Below, in pieces: positions 45,174 through 54,827 of a DNA stretch of 64,000 nt (positions are counted from its first letter, which is position 1; every line of letters starts with the position of its first letter). The notes below the pieces were generated by a model. The model was given only the letters and a program-made list of their open reading frames with translations. It ran no database searches and was not told the DNA's origin. The stretch is from Rhodanobacter soli (GTDB taxonomy: Bacteria; Pseudomonadota; Gammaproteobacteria; Xanthomonadales; Rhodanobacteraceae), in contig NZ_JBEPSD010000001.1 of the NCBI RefSeq assembly GCF_040548735.1, positions 2,294,001-2,358,000 of the forward strand, given 5' to 3'. The translations under genes were made by a program, and so were the position numbers.

Positions 45174-46199
45174 ATGACAGCCACGCCTGCGCCGCACCCG
45201 GCCCGTTTCCTCGTCATCCCGAGCCTGTTGTGTATCGGCCTGCTGTGGATGGGCGCGCTGACCCCGGCCCTGGCGACGACGCATCCCGGCCAGGCCGAGC
45301 TGGTGCGCGAGGTGGCGCACGAGACCGGCAAGAGCCCGCAATCGCTGAACGCGCTGCTCGACGGCGCGAAAATGCAGCAGAGCATTCTCGATGCGATCAG
45401 CCGCCCGGCCGAGGCGAAGCCGTGGAAGGATTACCGGCCGATCTTCCTGACCGACCAGCGCGTCGACAACGGCGTCGCGTTCTATCGCGAGCACCGCGCG
45501 CTGCTGGAGCAGATCGGCAAGCAGTACGGTGTGGCGCCGCAGTACATCGTGGCGATCGTCGGCGTGGAGACCAGCTACGGCCGCAACACCGGCAAGTACA
45601 AGGTGCTCGACGCCCTGGTCACGCTGGGCCTGTACTACCCGCCGCGGGCGAAGTTCTTCCGCGAGCAGCTGAAGGAACTGCTGAGCATGCCGGGCAACCA
45701 CCTGGCCGGGCCGATCGACACGCTCACCGGCTCCTACGCCGGCGCACAGGGCTGGGGCCAGTTCATGCCCACCAGCATCCGCGATTTCGCCGTGGACGCC
45801 GACCACGATGGTCATATCGATCTGCAGAATTCGCTGCCGGACATCTTCGCCAGCGTGGCGAACTATTTCGTGCAGCACGGCTGGGTCAGCGGCGGTCCGG
45901 TGGCGGCGCGGGCGCAGCCGGACGGCGCGGCGCAGCAGGTCGCGGTGAAGGACGCCACGCCGCAGTGGCCGCTGGAGCAGTTCGAAGCCTGGGGTTACGC
46001 GCCGCTGCAGCCGCTGTCGCCGGCCGAGCCTACCAGCCTGCAGACGCTGGAAGGGCCGAACGGGCCGGAGTACTGGTTCACCTTCCAGAACTTCTACGTG
46101 ATCACCCGCTACAACCGCAGCCCGCTGTACGCGATGGCGGTCGACCAGCTGGCGCAGGCGATCGCCGCCGGCGTGGGCCAGGCGGAAGCCGCGCGATGA
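45174..46199 (+). CDS. mltB: Lytic murein transglycosylase B
   Basis: A 341-residue exo-lytic transglycosylase cutting glycan strands to 1,6-anhydro ends in the periplasm. The catalytic Glu132 lies in VGVETSYGRNTG, with AQGWGQFMPTS and FASVANYFVQHGW following. The N-terminus (residues 11-35) is a signal peptide without a lipobox Cys, unlike E. coli MltB. ATG 45174 is chosen over an upstream GTG frame. The stop overlaps the rlpA start (ATGA). Confidence 0.94.
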   Translation: MTATPAPHPARFLVIPSLLCIGLLWMGALTPALATTHPGQAELVREVAHETGKSPQSLNALLDGAKMQQSILDAISRPAEAKPWKDYRPIFLTDQRVDNGVAFYREHRALLEQIGKQYGVAPQYIVAIVGVETSYGRNTGKYKVLDALVTLGLYYPPRAKFFREQLKELLSMPGNHLAGPIDTLTGSYAGAQGWGQFMPTSIRDFAVDADHDGHIDLQNSLPDIFASVANYFVQHGWVSGGPVAARAQPDGAAQQVAVKDATPQWPLEQFEAWGYAPLQPLSPAEPTSLQTLEGPNGPEYWFTFQNFYVITRYNRSPLYAMAVDQLAQAIAAGVGQAEAAR

Positions 46200-47104
46200 G
46201 GGCGCCGCGTGCGGCGGCAGCGCTGGCGGCGGTCCTCCTGCTGGCCGCTTGCGGCAGCCACCGGACGAAGCCTTCGCAGGGCGGCGGCAGTCGGCAGGCC
46301 ACTGCACGTGGCCACGCCCCCGCCGGCAGCAGCGACCGTTTTCACGACGACCTCAGCAAGCCGCAGGGCAGCCGCTATCGCGACGGCGAGGACAGCGTGC
46401 CGCCGCCGCTCGACGTCAGCAAGCTGGTCGAGCCGGTGCCGAAGGCGGAGCCGCGTTCGCTGTACGGCAACAAGTCGCCCTACACCGTGCGCGGGCAGAC
46501 CTACCGCGTGCTGCCCAGCGCGCGCGGCTACGACGAACGCGGCATCGCCTCGTTCTACGGCAACAAGTTCCACGGCTACAAGACCTCCAGCCTGGAGACC
46601 TACGACATGTACGCGTTCAGCGCGGCCAGCACCACGCTGCCGCTGCCCAGCTACGCGCGCGTCACCAACCTGGAGAACGGCAAGAGCGTGATCGTGCGGG
46701 TCAACGACCGCGGCCCGTTCCACGACAACCGCTTGATCGACCTGTCCTACGCCGCGGCGGTGAAGATCGGCATCTGGCCCAAGGGCACCGGCCTGGTCGA
46801 GGTGCGCGGGATCGACCCCGGACAGCCGTTGCAGGAACTGCCGCCGCCGACCGTGGTCACAAACGGACACCCGGGAATCTATCTGCAGGTGGGCGCGTTC
46901 GCCGACGCGGACAACGCCGATCGGCTGGCCCAGCGCCTGCGCCGGGCCAACCTCGGCGCGGTGCAGGTGAGCGAGGCGGTGATCAACGGCCAGCGGGTCC
47001 GCCGCGTGCGGGTCGGGCCGCTGGCCAGCGTGGATCGCGCCGACCAGGTCACCGCACGGATCGAGGGCATGGGTCTGCCGCGGCCCCAGGTCGCGGTAGA
47101 CTGA
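46196..47104 (+). CDS. rlpA: Septal ring lytic transglycosylase RlpA
   Basis: A 302-residue outer-membrane lipoprotein (AAVLLLAACGS lipobox) with a double-psi beta-barrel and a C-terminal SPOR domain. The barrel has GIASFYGNKFHGYKTSSLE and VNDRGPFHDNR, the latter holding the catalytic Asp and His known from Pseudomonas RlpA. The usual TANGE segment reads TSSLE, an unusual Gly replacement. SPOR (YLQVGAFADADNADRLAQRL) targets denuded glycan at division sites. It follows mltB with a 4-base overlap. Confidence 0.94.
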   Translation: MRAPRAAAALAAVLLLAACGSHRTKPSQGGGSRQATARGHAPAGSSDRFHDDLSKPQGSRYRDGEDSVPPPLDVSKLVEPVPKAEPRSLYGNKSPYTVRGQTYRVLPSARGYDERGIASFYGNKFHGYKTSSLETYDMYAFSAASTTLPLPSYARVTNLENGKSVIVRVNDRGPFHDNRLIDLSYAAAVKIGIWPKGTGLVEVRGIDPGQPLQELPPPTVVTNGHPGIYLQVGAFADADNADRLAQRLRRANLGAVQVSEAVINGQRVRRVRVGPLASVDRADQVTARIEGMGLPRPQVAVD

Positions 47105-47180
47105 GCAGGATTTGCGCAGCTTTTTCCCATCATGTCGGCACCTGTCGCGCCGATATCCAGAAACCGGACTGAACAACACG

Positions 47181-48431
47181 ATGAATTTTTTCCGCCGCAC
47201 CCTGATCCCGTTCGCCGCCGTCCTGCTGGTCGGTGTTGCCGTTGCCCAGACGCCGCCGCGCCCGTCGCCGGTACCGCGCCCGGTGGTGCCGGACGCGCCG
47301 GTGCCGCCGCCGCCGGATGTCGACGGCAAGAGCTGGGTGCTGATGGATTACGCCACCGGCCAGATCCTCGCCAGCAAGGAACCCGACCTGCGCGTGGAGC
47401 CGGCCTCGATCACCAAGGTGATGACCGACTACGTGGTCTCGGCCGAGGTCGCCAACGGCAAGGTGCACATGACCGACCCGGTGACCATCAGCGAGAACGC
47501 CTGGCGCGGCGGCGGCGCCGGCACCGACGGTTCCACCAGCTTCCTCAAGCTCAACAGCCAGGTGCCGCTGAAGGACCTGCTGTACGGCATGATCATCCAG
47601 TCCGGCAACGATGCCGCGATCGCTCTGGCCGAGCACACCGCCGGTTCCGAGCAGGCGTTCGCCGGCCTGATGAACGCGTACGCCAAGCAGCTGGGCATGG
47701 TCAACTCGAACTTCCAGAACGCCTCCGGCTACCCGATCGCGGACCACTACACCACCGCGCACGACATCGCGATCCTGTCGCGCGCGCTGATCCATGACTT
47801 CCCCGACGACTACGCGATCTCCGCCGTGAAGGAGTTCGAATGGAACGGGATCAAGCAGCACAACCGCAACACCCTGCTGTGGCGCGACCCCAGCGTGGAC
47901 GGCATCAAGACCGGCCACACCTCCGGCGCCGGCTACTGCCTGGCCGCCTCGGCGAAGCAGGGCGAGTCGCGCATGATCGCGATCGTGATGGGCGCGAGCA
48001 GCGAGAAGGCGCGCGCCGATTCGGCGATGGCTTTGCTCAACTACGGCTTCCGCTTCTACGAGACGCACAAGCTGTACGACGCCAGCAAGCCGCTGGCCAC
48101 GCCGCGGCTGTGGAAAGGCGCGGCGAACCAGTTGTCGCTGGGCGTTGCCGACAACGTGCTGGTCACCGTCAAGCGCGGTCAGTACGACCAGCTCAAGGCG
48201 ACCATGGACATTCCCGCCACGCTGATCGCGCCGTTCACCAAGGGCCAGCAGATCGGCATGCTGCGCATCACCCTGGATGGCAAGCCGGTGCAGAGCGTGC
48301 CGCTGGTGGTATTGGCCGACGCGCCGCAGGGCGGTTTCTTCTCGCGCCTGTGGGACAGCATCCTGCTGTGGTTCCACAGCGACAAGAAGGCCGAGGCAGC
48401 CGCGCCGGCCAAGAGTGCGGACGCGAAGTAA
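47181..48431 (+). CDS. dacC: D-alanyl-D-alanine carboxypeptidase (PBP5/6 type)
   Basis: A 416-residue class C PBP trimming pentapeptides. A signal peptide at 1-22 is followed by a Pro-rich linker, then the catalytic SITK (Ser76/Lys79), SGN (141-143) and KTG (243-245). The C-terminal domain ends in an amphipathic helix (FSRLWDSILLWFHSDKKAE) for membrane attachment. It shares one base with the ybeD start (TAATG). The dacA/C-ybeD-lipB-lipA order matches E. coli. Confidence 0.96.
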   Translation: MNFFRRTLIPFAAVLLVGVAVAQTPPRPSPVPRPVVPDAPVPPPPDVDGKSWVLMDYATGQILASKEPDLRVEPASITKVMTDYVVSAEVANGKVHMTDPVTISENAWRGGGAGTDGSTSFLKLNSQVPLKDLLYGMIIQSGNDAAIALAEHTAGSEQAFAGLMNAYAKQLGMVNSNFQNASGYPIADHYTTAHDIAILSRALIHDFPDDYAISAVKEFEWNGIKQHNRNTLLWRDPSVDGIKTGHTSGAGYCLAASAKQGESRMIAIVMGASSEKARADSAMALLNYGFRFYETHKLYDASKPLATPRLWKGAANQLSLGVADNVLVTVKRGQYDQLKATMDIPATLIAPFTKGQQIGMLRITLDGKPVQSVPLVVLADAPQGGFFSRLWDSILLWFHSDKKAEAAAPAKSADAK

Positions 48432-48721
48432 TGCAACCGATCGACTTCGGCAAGGCGAAGCAGGAAGGCAAGGGCTTCCAGTTCCCCGGCGAGTTCGAGA
48501 TCACCGCGGTCGGCAGCGCCAGCGCGAACCTGCCGACCCACGTGCCGCAGCTGCTGGAGCGCGCCGGCCTGCGCGTGCTGCACGAGAGCGTGCGGCACCG
48601 GCACTCCGGCGCCGGCAACTTCGTCTCGGTCACGGTGAGCTTCCGCTGCGACAGCCGCGAGCAGTACGAGGCGGCGCACCAGGCGCTGCGTGCCGATCCG
48701 GATATCCGTTACACGATGTGA
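48431..48721 (+). CDS. ybeD: DUF493 (YbeD) family protein
   Basis: A 96-residue cytoplasmic protein with an ACT-like ferredoxin fold, usually encoded between dacA and lipB. FQFPGEFEITAVGSA and FVSVTVSFRCDSREQY are the family's core strands. E. coli YbeD has no settled function. The placement here is exactly the conserved one. Confidence 0.93.
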   Translation: MQPIDFGKAKQEGKGFQFPGEFEITAVGSASANLPTHVPQLLERAGLRVLHESVRHRHSGAGNFVSVTVSFRCDSREQYEAAHQALRADPDIRYTM

Positions 48722-48838
48722 CACGCAGGGAACCGGGCGCGGCGAAAGAAGTAGCCTCGCCCGTTTCGCCCAGGTGCCATTGATCACCTGCGAAGTACCC
48801 CAACGTTCACTGGTTCCCGTTCCCCAAGGTTTGCTGTC

Positions 48839-49507
48839 ATGTCGTTGCCGCTGAAAATCCGCCGTCTCGGTCGCCAGCCGTACGAGGCCACCTGGAAGGC
48901 GATGAGCGCGTTCACCGACAACCGCACCACCGATACCGCCGACGAACTTTGGCTGCTGGAACACGACCCGGTGTTCACCCTGGGCCAGGCCGGCAAGATG
49001 GAGCACGTGCTGGCGCCGGGCGATATTCCCGTGGTGCCGGTCGACCGCGGCGGCCAGGTGACCTACCACGGCCCCGGCCAGATCGTCGGCTACCCGCTGA
49101 TCGACCTGCGCCGGGTCGGCGTCGGCGTGCGCGAACTGGTGCACCGGATCGAGCAGTCGCTGATCGATACGCTGGCGCACTGGAACGTGGTCGCCGTGCG
49201 GCGCGAGGGCGCGCCCGGCGTCTACGTGGCCGACGCCAAGGTCGCCGCGCTCGGTTTGCGCGTGCGCCGCGGCTGCAGCTTCCACGGGCTGGCCTTCAAC
49301 GTGGCCATGGACCTGGAGCCGTTTCACCGCATCAACCCCTGCGGTTACAAGGGTTTGGCAGTCACGCAGCTGCTAGACTTGGGCGGTCCGTCGCAGTTGG
49401 CCACGGTCGAGGACGTGCTGGTGGAGGAGTTCTGCCACCAGTTCGGCTTTGTCGCCGAGCCCGCTGCCCCCATCTTGCCCGAACTCCCCGCTCGCGCAGC
49501 GGTCTGA
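48839..49507 (+). CDS. lipB: Octanoyltransferase
   Basis: A 222-residue enzyme moving octanoate from acyl-ACP to lipoyl domains. [20 protein letters not shown], the catalytic Lys134 ([11 protein letters not shown]) and Cys168 (NPCGYKGL) are present. It starts at ATG 48839, 117 bases after ybeD, so it may have its own promoter. lipA follows 9 bases later. Confidence 0.96.
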   Translation: MSLPLKIRRLGRQPYEATWKAMSAFTDNRTTDTADELWLLEHDPVFTLGQAGKMEHVLAPGDIPVVPVDRGGQVTYHGPGQIVGYPLIDLRRVGVGVRELVHRIEQSLIDTLAHWNVVAVRREGAPGVYVADAKVAALGLRVRRGCSFHGLAFNVAMDLEPFHRINPCGYKGLAVTQLLDLGGPSQLATVEDVLVEEFCHQFGFVAEPAAPILPELPARAAV

Positions 49508-49516
49508 GCTGTCTAC

Positions 49517-50527
49517 ATGAGCGAAATCTCCACCTCCTCCCCCAAGGTCATCCCGATCACCGTCGTCAGCGGTGCGCCTGCGGGTGAAAAGCAGGTTGGC
49601 AACGACAAGATCGCGCTGAACCGCGCCGGCTTCGACACCGGCGTGCCGACCCTGCGCAAGCCGTCGTGGATCCGCGTGCGCCTGCCGCAGGGCAACGCGG
49701 TGCAGCAGCTGAAGGCGCGCCTGCGCGAGAACTCGCTGGTCACCGTGTGCGAGGAAGCCTCCTGCCCGAACATCCACGAGTGCTTCAGCAAGGGCACCGC
49801 CACCTTCATGATCCTGGGCGAGGTATGCACCCGCCGCTGCTCGTTCTGCGACGTGGCGCATGGCCGCCCGGTGGCGCCCGATCCGCTGGAGCCGGCGCGG
49901 CTGGCCGAGACGATCCGCGACATGCGGCTGAAGTACGTGGTGATCACCTCGGTCGACCGCGACGACCTGCGCGATGGCGGCGCCGAGCATTTCGCCGCCT
50001 GCATCCGCGCCACGCGCCACGCCAGCCCGAACATCAAGATCGAGATCCTCACGCCCGATTTCCGCGGCAAGGGCCGCATGGAACGCGCGCTGGAGGTACT
50101 CAAGGATTTCCCGCCGGACGTGTTCAACCACAATCTGGAAACCGTGCCGCACCTGTACCGCGAAGTGCGTCCGGGCGCCGACTACCAGTGGTCGCTGGAC
50201 CTGCTCAAGCGCTTCAAGGCGCAGCACCCGCAGGTACCTACCAAGTCCGGCATCATGCTGGGCCTGGGCGAAACGATGGAACAGGTGCTCGAGACGATGC
50301 GCGATCTACGCGCCCATGACGTCGAGATGATCACCATCGGCCAGTACCTGCAGCCCACGCCGCACCATCACCCGGTGGTGCGCTACTGGACTCCCGAAGA
50401 ATTCGATGCGCTGCGCGTAGCCGGCGAGGCGATGGGTTTCCACCACGTCGCCTCCGGTCCGCTGGTGCGTTCGTCCTACCACGCCGACCTGCAGGCCCAT
50501 GCAGCCGGTGTCACCGAGTCAGCCTGA
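49517..50527 (+). CDS. lipA: Lipoyl synthase
   Basis: A 336-residue radical-SAM enzyme inserting two sulfurs into octanoyl-protein. The auxiliary cluster cysteines are C78, C83 and C89 (CX4CX5C); the radical-SAM cluster is C104, C108 and C111 (CTRRCSFC). The conserved VRSSYHAD near the C-terminus supplies the Ser ligand of the sacrificial cluster. The protein is of normal length. Confidence 0.97.
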   Translation: MSEISTSSPKVIPITVVSGAPAGEKQVGNDKIALNRAGFDTGVPTLRKPSWIRVRLPQGNAVQQLKARLRENSLVTVCEEASCPNIHECFSKGTATFMILGEVCTRRCSFCDVAHGRPVAPDPLEPARLAETIRDMRLKYVVITSVDRDDLRDGGAEHFAACIRATRHASPNIKIEILTPDFRGKGRMERALEVLKDFPPDVFNHNLETVPHLYREVRPGADYQWSLDLLKRFKAQHPQVPTKSGIMLGLGETMEQVLETMRDLRAHDVEMITIGQYLQPTPHHHPVVRYWTPEEFDALRVAGEAMGFHHVASGPLVRSSYHADLQAHAAGVTESA

Positions 50528-50535
50528 GAGTGCCC

Positions 50536-52782
50536 ATGAAATTCCGTCCTGCGCTGTTCCTGCTGCTAGCCCTCACCGCGACCTGCGCGCTTGCGCAGTC
50601 GGCGGCCGACCTCGGCGCCGGCAAGCCGCGCAAGGCGGCGACCTGGCCGCTCACGTCCACCCCCGAGGAGGCGCAAGCCGCGCAGCTGTCGGCGCGCTTC
50701 CTGACCCGTTTCCATTACGACGCGCAGCCGCTCGACGACGCGATGTCGGCGCGCATCTACAACGCCTACTTCAAGCTGCTCGACAGCGAGAAGGTGTTCT
50801 TCACCCAGGCCGACATGGCGAAGTTCGCGCCGCTGAAGACCCAGCTCGACGATGCGATCTGGAACCAGGACCTGTCCGCGCCGTTCGCGGTGTTCAACCT
50901 GTACGTGCAGCGCGCGGTCGAGCGCATGAGCTACGCGCGCAACCTGCTCAAGCAGGGCTTCGACTTTTCCGCCGACGAGAGCTACACCTTCGACCGTGAG
51001 CACGCCAACTGGCCGAAGGACCAGGCCGAGCTGGACGAGCTGTGGCGCAAGCGCACGATGAACGACTGGCTGCGCCTGAAGCTGGCCGGCAAGGACGATG
51101 CCGAGATCCGCAAGACGCTGGACAAGCGCTACGCGGGCTACATCGAGCGGGTCAAGCAGCTCGACGGCCAGGATGCGTTCCAGACCTTCATGACCGCCTA
51201 CGCCGAGACCACCGACCCGCACACCGACTACCTCGGCCCGCGTGCGGCGGAGAACTTCGACATCGCGATGAAGCTGTCGCTGGAAGGCATCGGCGCGGTG
51301 CTGCAGCCGCGCGACGACTACACCCAGGTGCGCGAGCTGGTGCCGGCCGGCCCCGCCAACAAGTCCGGCAAGATCCAGGTCGGCGATCGCATCGTCGGCG
51401 TCGGCCAGGGCGACAACGGACCGATCGTCGACGTGATCGGCTGGCGCCTGGACGACGTGGTCAACCTGATCCGTGGCAAGAAGGACACCACCGTGCGGCT
51501 GGAGATCATTCCCGCGGACGTCGGCGTGGACGGCAAGCACGAGATGGTGACCCTGGTGCGCCAGAAGGTCAGCATCGAGGAGCAGGCGGCGAAGAAGAAG
51601 GTCGTGGAGATCAAGGACGGCGACGTCACCCGCAAGATCGGCGTGATCGATCTGCCCACGTTCTATTCCGACTTCGGCGCGCGCAGCGCCGGCGACAAGG
51701 ACTTCAAGAGCGCCACCCGCGACGTCGCACGGCTGCTCGGCGAGCTGAAGCACGAGGGCGTGCAGGGCGTGGTGGTGGACCTGCGCAACAACGGCGGCGG
51801 TTCGCTGGCCGAGGCCAATTCGCTGACCGGGCTGTTCATCGACAAGGGTCCGGTGGTGCAGGTGCGCGACTCCAAGGGCCAGGTCGAGGAGCAGGGCGAC
51901 GACGACCCGGGCATGGCATGGAGCGGCCCGTTGGCGGTGCTGGTCAACCGCGGCACGGCGTCGGCGTCCGAGATCTTCTCCGCGGCGATCCAGGACTACC
52001 ATCGCGGCCTGATCGTCGGCGAGCCGACCTTCGGCAAGGGCACCGTGCAGAACCTGGTCGACCTGGACCGCTTCTCGCAGAGCGACAGCGAGAAGCCGCA
52101 GCTGGGCGAGCTGAAGATGACCATCCAGGAATTCTTCCGCATCAACGGCGGCTCCACCCAGCTGAAGGGCGTGACGCCGGACATCGCGTTCCCGAAGAAC
52201 GGCGACGACAAGGACTTCGGCGAGTCGACCTACGACAACGCGCTGAAGTGGACCCAGATCGCGCCGGCGGACTATCAGGTGGTGGCGAACCTCAACGCCT
52301 ACCTGCCGCAGCTGCAGCAGAAGCATGCCGAGCGCGTGGCGCAGTCGCCGGCATGGAAGCTGATGCTGGACGAGCTGGCGCAGTACCGCACGATGCGCGC
52401 GAAGACCTCGATCTCGCTGAACTTCGCCACGCGCGAGGTCGAGCGCAAGCAGCTGGAGGCGATCCAGGCCGATTTCCGCGCACGGCACAAGGCCATCGAC
52501 GGCACCGATGCCTCGCTCGCCGACGAGGCCAGCAGCCTCGACGACGGCCTCAATGCGAACGAGCGCAGCCTGAAGAGCGAGCTCAAGCAGGAGAAGGACG
52601 CGAAGAAGGCGAAGGACGTACAGCTCAACGAGACCGCGCACATCCTGTTCGACGCGATCGGCATGATCAAGGCCGACCCGAAGCTGGCCAGCGAAGTGTT
52701 GCCCTACGGCGGCAAGTTCTCGCCCAACGCCATCGCCAGCGTTTCGACGCCGGCGCCGGCAACGAGCAGCGCCACGCACTGA
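50536..52782 (+). CDS. prc: Carboxy-terminal processing protease (Tsp/Prc)
   Basis: A 748-residue periplasmic S41 protease. A signal peptide (LFLLLALTATCALA) and a helical N-domain (YNAYFKLLDSEKVFFTQAD) precede a PDZ domain near 250-330 (IGAVLQPRDDYTQVRELVPA). The protease core has VVDLRNNGGGSLAEA, the nucleophile Ser in RGTASASEIFSAA and the general-base Lys in PTFGKGTVQNL. In E. coli and Pseudomonas, Prc degrades hydrolases that cut peptidoglycan. Its position 8 bases after lipA, at the end of the cell-wall gene run, suggests co-expression with that machinery. I start at ATG 50536, two codons after an in-frame GTG. Confidence 0.95.
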   Translation: MKFRPALFLLLALTATCALAQSAADLGAGKPRKAATWPLTSTPEEAQAAQLSARFLTRFHYDAQPLDDAMSARIYNAYFKLLDSEKVFFTQADMAKFAPLKTQLDDAIWNQDLSAPFAVFNLYVQRAVERMSYARNLLKQGFDFSADESYTFDREHANWPKDQAELDELWRKRTMNDWLRLKLAGKDDAEIRKTLDKRYAGYIERVKQLDGQDAFQTFMTAYAETTDPHTDYLGPRAAENFDIAMKLSLEGIGAVLQPRDDYTQVRELVPAGPANKSGKIQVGDRIVGVGQGDNGPIVDVIGWRLDDVVNLIRGKKDTTVRLEIIPADVGVDGKHEMVTLVRQKVSIEEQAAKKKVVEIKDGDVTRKIGVIDLPTFYSDFGARSAGDKDFKSATRDVARLLGELKHEGVQGVVVDLRNNGGGSLAEANSLTGLFIDKGPVVQVRDSKGQVEEQGDDDPGMAWSGPLAVLVNRGTASASEIFSAAIQDYHRGLIVGEPTFGKGTVQNLVDLDRFSQSDSEKPQLGELKMTIQEFFRINGGSTQLKGVTPDIAFPKNGDDKDFGESTYDNALKWTQIAPADYQVVANLNAYLPQLQQKHAERVAQSPAWKLMLDELAQYRTMRAKTSISLNFATREVERKQLEAIQADFRARHKAIDGTDASLADEASSLDDGLNANERSLKSELKQEKDAKKAKDVQLNETAHILFDAIGMIKADPKLASEVLPYGGKFSPNAIASVSTPAPATSSATH

Positions 52783-52801
52783 ATGGCCGGTTCCCGCACG
52801 A

Positions 52802-52834
52802 CGAAGAAGGCAGCGCACGGCGCTGCCTTCTTCG
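52802..52834 (+). terminator. Terminator after prc
   Basis: CGAAGAAGGCAGCG and CGCTGCCTTCTTCG form a perfect 14-bp stem with a 5-base loop, followed by TTTCC. It closes the cell-wall/lipoate gene run and lies between convergent genes. Confidence 0.9.
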
Positions 52835-52872
52835 TTTCCGGCACAAGGTGCATGGAGATCGTGAACGGGCTT

Positions 52873-54735
52873 TCAGGTGCTGTAACCGAGGCGATCGATC
52901 CACGGCTGCAATTCGGGCAGCACGGGCTCGAACTGCTCGCGATAGTTCTGCCAGCGGTCGACCGCCTTGCGGTGGACGCCCTCGGTGACCTGCGCGTAGC
53001 TGGGCGTGCTGATGAAACGCTTGCGCCGGGCGTGTTCGGCGAAGCGTGTCATGGGTGACGTGTCGGCGGTTTCGAGGAACTGCCCCAGGCGCGCGACCTG
53101 GTCGTCGAACTGGCTGACCACGGATTCGTAGCGCCACTCCAGCACATGCGGCGTGAACACCTCGACGTCGTGGTGCCACTGCTCGAAGGCTCGCACGTAG
53201 CCCTGCGCCAAGCGTTGCAGCGACGAACACAGCACCATGAAGGCCGGCGAGCGGAACGGTTGCATGCTGCAGCTGAGCAGCACGTCGCAGGGGTGGCGCA
53301 GGCACAGGATGATGCGCGCGTGCGGAAACAACCGCATGATCATCGGCAGGCACAGCATGTTGAGCGGATTCTTGTCCACCAGGCGACGCTCGCCGAGGTC
53401 GGGCAGCACCTCGCCGACCATGCGCCGGTAGACGCTGCGCAGCTGATCGGCGTCCTGCTGCGTCAGGTTCGCCAGGTCCGCGGGATACTGCTGGCCGACC
53501 AGTTCCATGCCTTCGATCAGGTCGTGGATGTAGGCGCGCTCATCCATGGACTGGAAATCCGGATGGGCGTCGAGCATCTGTTCCAGCAAGGTGGTGCCGG
53601 AACGGGGAAAGCCGACCACGAAGACCGGACTCTGCCGGCTGCCAGGTGAGGAGAGCGGTTTCCAGCCGGCATGGGCGCCGTACTCGACGTCGCCGCCTGT
53701 CACCTGCAACGGTCGACTGTCTGGCGCCAGCAGTTCCGGCACCACGTTCCGGGCGATGTCGAGTTGCATGGCATGCGCCTCCTGCAGGGCTTGCCACGCC
53801 TGGGGATACTGTCCTTGCCGGTCGCGGGCGGAAGCCAGGCCGAAAGCGGCGCTGGCCCGGCTTTCGTCGTCGGTGGCGCAGCCAAGCACACGCCGGTACA
53901 GCGCGTCGGCCTCGGCATAAGCACCCCTGCGCATCGCCAGTGCGGCGTGCGCGCGCCAGCCGTCCGCGCGGGCCTGTTGCGCGTCCGCCGGCAGGGCGTC
54001 GAGCGCGTCCGGCGACAACTGCCGCAATTCGTTTTGCGCGGCGTCGATCCGGTTGTTTCTTTCGTACAGCAGGACGCGCTGCGCGGCGATGCGCAAGCGC
54101 ATGATCCCGGCCGCCGGTTCGTCGGGCAGCTGCGCTCGTGCCAGCGTGCGCAGCGCCGCGTCCAGGTTGCCCTGGACAGACAGCATGGCGGACAGCACCA
54201 GGGCCTGCTCGGCCGGTTGCGCCGGCCAGTCGATGGCCCCGCGCAGCATCGCTTCCTGCTGGGTGTTGTCGCCGCAGACGTAACAGACGTAGGCAGCCTG
54301 CAGCCGGGCTTCGAGGAAACGCGGGTTCAGTTCCACCGCGTCCAGCAAAGCCTGCCGGGCTTGTATCCAACGCTGCTGCTGCGTGTAGAGCAGGCCGAGG
54401 TTGTAGTGCACCTCGGCGTCGTCCGGCGCCAGCGACAGCGCCGTCAGCAGCGCTTGTTCGGCTTCCGCCAGGTCGCCCGCCTGGCGGCAGACGACGGCCA
54501 GGTTGTTCCAGTGGGCCGAAACGTCAGGCCGCAACTGCGCTAGTCGCCGGAAGGTGGCCGTGGCCTCCGCCAGGCGAGCGGTCGCCTGCTGCGCCAGGCC
54601 GAGCAACAGCAGCACGCCTTCGTCATTCCCCTGCGACGGCGTGGCCTGCCCGGCGAGGGCGATCACACGCTCCGGTTCGCCGGCGTTCCAGGCGCCGGCC
54701 ATGGCGCTGGCCAGATCCGTGGTCGCGGTGGACAT
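52873..54735 (-). CDS. TPR-repeat sulfotransferase family protein
   Basis: A 620-residue fusion. Residues 1-320 are tandem TPR-like helices (AHWNNLAVVCRQAGDLAEAE and AEVHYNLGLLYTQQQRWIQA are good TPR units). The C-terminal 250 residues are a sulfotransferase-like domain with the PAPS 5'-phosphosulfate loop GFPRSGTTLLEQ at 375-386 and a plausible 3'-phosphate segment IILCLRHPCDVLLSC. There is no signal peptide, so it acts in the cytoplasm. The family resembles tyrosylprotein sulfotransferases, and the TPR part suggests a protein or peptide substrate. It lies downstream of a TonB receptor and a TPR-hydroxylase on the same strand. GGAGAAGG precedes ATG 54735. Confidence 0.88.
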   Translation of the reverse strand: MSTATTDLASAMAGAWNAGEPERVIALAGQATPSQGNDEGVLLLLGLAQQATARLAEATATFRRLAQLRPDVSAHWNNLAVVCRQAGDLAEAEQALLTALSLAPDDAEVHYNLGLLYTQQQRWIQARQALLDAVELNPRFLEARLQAAYVCYVCGDNTQQEAMLRGAIDWPAQPAEQALVLSAMLSVQGNLDAALRTLARAQLPDEPAAGIMRLRIAAQRVLLYERNNRIDAAQNELRQLSPDALDALPADAQQARADGWRAHAALAMRRGAYAEADALYRRVLGCATDDESRASAAFGLASARDRQGQYPQAWQALQEAHAMQLDIARNVVPELLAPDSRPLQVTGGDVEYGAHAGWKPLSSPGSRQSPVFVVGFPRSGTTLLEQMLDAHPDFQSMDERAYIHDLIEGMELVGQQYPADLANLTQQDADQLRSVYRRMVGEVLPDLGERRLVDKNPLNMLCLPMIMRLFPHARIILCLRHPCDVLLSCSMQPFRSPAFMVLCSSLQRLAQGYVRAFEQWHHDVEVFTPHVLEWRYESVVSQFDDQVARLGQFLETADTSPMTRFAEHARRKRFISTPSYAQVTEGVHRKAVDRWQNYREQFEPVLPELQPWIDRLGYST

Positions 54736-54770
54736 GCCTTCTCCGTCGGTAGTTTTCCAGATCGCATTAT

Positions 54771-54804
54771 GCAAGAGGGCCGCGAACGTTCGCGGCCCTC
54801 TTGC
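54771..54804. terminator. 34-bp perfect palindrome between the TonB receptor and the sulfotransferase
   Basis: The two 17-base halves are exact complements (GCAAGAGGGCCGCGAAC and its reverse complement) with no unpaired loop. It follows the receptor stop by 23 bases on the minus strand and precedes the sulfotransferase by 35. A T-tract is lacking, so it may attenuate or stabilise mRNA instead of terminating fully. Confidence 0.6.
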
Positions 54805-54827
54805 TTGCTGCCGGTTCGGTCAGGTGG

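Noticed and set aside
54771..54804. Insertion-sequence end, suggested by the perfect 34-bp palindrome
   Set aside because: There is no transposase and no target duplication. It is better read as an intergenic hairpin.
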